Of a stretch of 64,000 bases of DNA, positions 63,043-64,000 are shown piece after piece. The notes beneath the pieces were generated by a model that saw only the letters and a program-made list of their open reading frames with translations, was not told where the DNA came from and searched no databases. Position 1 is the stretch's first letter, and each line of letters starts with the position of its first letter. The position numbers were made by a program, and so were the translations under genes. Location: assembly GCA_001799565.1 (NCBI GenBank), contig MGTS01000024.1, positions 1 through 64,000 of the forward strand, read 5' to 3'. This DNA is from Elusimicrobia bacterium GWA2_51_34 (GTDB taxonomy: Bacteria; Elusimicrobiota; Elusimicrobia; Elusimicrobiales; UBA9959).

Positions 63043-64000
63043 ATGAAAATAACGCTCATCTATCCTCCGACAGATTGTCTGAACTGCGAATGTTTCACTC
63101 TGCCGAACCTGGCCCTCCCCGTGCTGGCCGGATACTTGCGCAAGGAAGGGCACGAGGTCTCACAGATGGACCTGGACCTCCCTTTTAACGGAGAGATCCG
63201 GCGCCGCAACCCTGATGTTGACTTCAATATTCTCAATCATCCGGACAAAACCATCGCTTATCTCAACGGGCGTCTCCGCGGGCCGGAGGCGGCTCTTCTT
63301 AAACGCATAACAGGGCTGTTTATCGCCTGGCCCGGCTTCCGCAAATCCGATCTTTTCGGCATCACTTTGGCCGGGTTTAAAATGAATTCTTTTCTGTTGA
63401 ACGCCGCGGCTCTGATAGCGCATGGGCTCAAGAACCGGTACCATTCCCCCGTGGTCATCGGCTACTGCGGGGTGCCGAAGACGATCTATCGCGAGCTCCT
63501 GGAAAAATATCCCGTTTTTGACTACGCCGTCTATTCCGGAGGGGGATTTCACCTGGCGCGGCTGGTTGAACGCCTGGCCGGACGGAGTAACGGTCTTTTG
63601 TTCACCACCCTGGAAAAGAAGGGCGGAACGATTGTGGACCATGTCCGGATGGCGGAAGAAGAGCTGACCAGACCGGATTATGCGGGGTACCCGCTTTCGC
63701 TATATAAGGTGGACAGCACCGCCCTTTTATCGCGTTATAACCCAGACGCGCCTGTTACACGGGATCTCATCCGCCGCGCCGGTAACCGTGAGCAACTGAT
63801 TGTTATGTACCGCTTCTCCGACACCTGCCGGGGGCGGTGCGCTTTTTGCGGCAACGACGCCCGCCGCAAATCAAGGTGCCTGAGCGCGGATCAGGTGATA
63901 GACGATCTCTTCCGGCTGAAAGAGGAAGGGGCCACCGGCGTCTATTTCATCAACCCCAATTTCAATGACAGCTACAAATTCGCGGAGGAACTCTGCGATA
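63043..64000 (+). CDS. B12-binding-type radical SAM protein (partial, runs off window)
   Basis: Not in the ORF track because the frame is open at the right edge; 319 codons are visible from ATG 63043. The N-terminus (MKITLIYPPTDC, ALPVLAGYLRKEGHEV) is like the cobalamin-binding Rossmann domain of B12-dependent radical SAM enzymes, though without an obvious DxHxxG cobalamin His. The iron-sulfur cluster motif is in FSDTCRGRCAFCGND (CxxxCxxC) at about residues 262-276, followed by DQVIDDLFRLKEEGATGVYFIN. Such enzymes methylate or rearrange unreactive carbons. The two tiny ORFs just upstream might be substrates, but this is speculation. Confidence 0.82.
   Translation, partial: MKITLIYPPTDCLNCECFTLPNLALPVLAGYLRKEGHEVSQMDLDLPFNGEIRRRNPDVDFNILNHPDKTIAYLNGRLRGPEAALLKRITGLFIAWPGFRKSDLFGITLAGFKMNSFLLNAAALIAHGLKNRYHSPVVIGYCGVPKTIYRELLEKYPVFDYAVYSGGGFHLARLVERLAGRSNGLLFTTLEKKGGTIVDHVRMAEEELTRPDYAGYPLSLYKVDSTALLSRYNPDAPVTRDLIRRAGNREQLIVMYRFSDTCRGRCAFCGNDARRKSRCLSADQVIDDLFRLKEEGATGVYFINPNFNDSYKFAEELCD

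Overview
The window looks like chromosome of an uncultured Gram-negative bacterium, most like Elusimicrobiota or a relative. The reasons are a PorV/PorQ-like outer-membrane protein beside a fibronectin-repeat protein with a T9SS-type C-terminal domain, the block M50 protease-trpS-scpA-scpB, a bacterial alpha-2-macroglobulin, and a GC-rich genome full of small palindromic repeats. No rRNA or other taxonomic marker is present, so this placement is an inference.

Layout. 0-8.7 kb: a very large alpha-2-macroglobulin, a repeat-rich gap with a MITE-like element, uridine kinase, a ThiF/MoeB-like E1 enzyme and a small Cys-rich protein. 8.7-22.7 kb: a genomic island in a tRNA-Arg gene. It is bounded by a 38-bp direct repeat of the tRNA 5' half, with a truncated tyrosine recombinase at the left end. 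Its cargo is a lipoprotein and small-protein pair; a type II restriction cluster (C5 methyltransferase, NgoFVII-like PLD nuclease, Vsr, AlwI-like nuclease); a cassette of GIY-YIG protein, 65-aa protein and zinc-hook SMC-like ATPase; a KTSC-like protein; a DUF3800 protein; and an SF1 helicase with a long unknown N-terminus. The island is visibly more AT-rich than its flanks and has none of the chromosomal repeat families. It is the accessory, probably defence, part of the window.

23-30 kb: signalling (two histidine kinases, two response regulators), a nucleotide-sugar dehydrogenase, a transglutaminase-like protein and two gaps that may hold structured RNA. 30.5-34 kb: intramembrane protease, tryptophanyl-tRNA synthetase and condensin accessory proteins ScpA/ScpB. 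34-43 kb: alpha-glucan metabolism (galT, glgA, GlgM-like glycosyltransferase, treZ, glgE), consistent with building glycogen through maltose-1-phosphate as well as the classical route. 43-51.6 kb: M29 aminopeptidase, MFS/TLC-like transporter, PorV-like protein, FN3 protein and DUF4185 protein. 51.7-59.6 kb: butyrate kinase and phosphotransbutyrylase, a SEC-C protein, threonine synthase, shikimate kinase, an unrecognised 418-aa protein, panB and a mannose-6-phosphate-isomerase-type cupin. 59.8-64 kb: a membrane Ser/Thr kinase with TPRs, two tiny ORFs and the start of a radical SAM gene.

The strongest structure not explained by genes is the set of about seventeen intergenic inverted repeats. 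Each is built from a short word repeated with variation and has a matching reverse-complement arm 10-120 bp away. They share a small vocabulary, mark most gene boundaries from 32 kb to 58 kb, are absent from the island, and in places run into coding sequence. A second family, short palindromes around TCCGCCTAAGGCGGA, includes one copy whose filled and empty sites can be compared inside this window.

Everything here was read by eye from the sequence and the ORF track. No database search, folding or alignment program was run.
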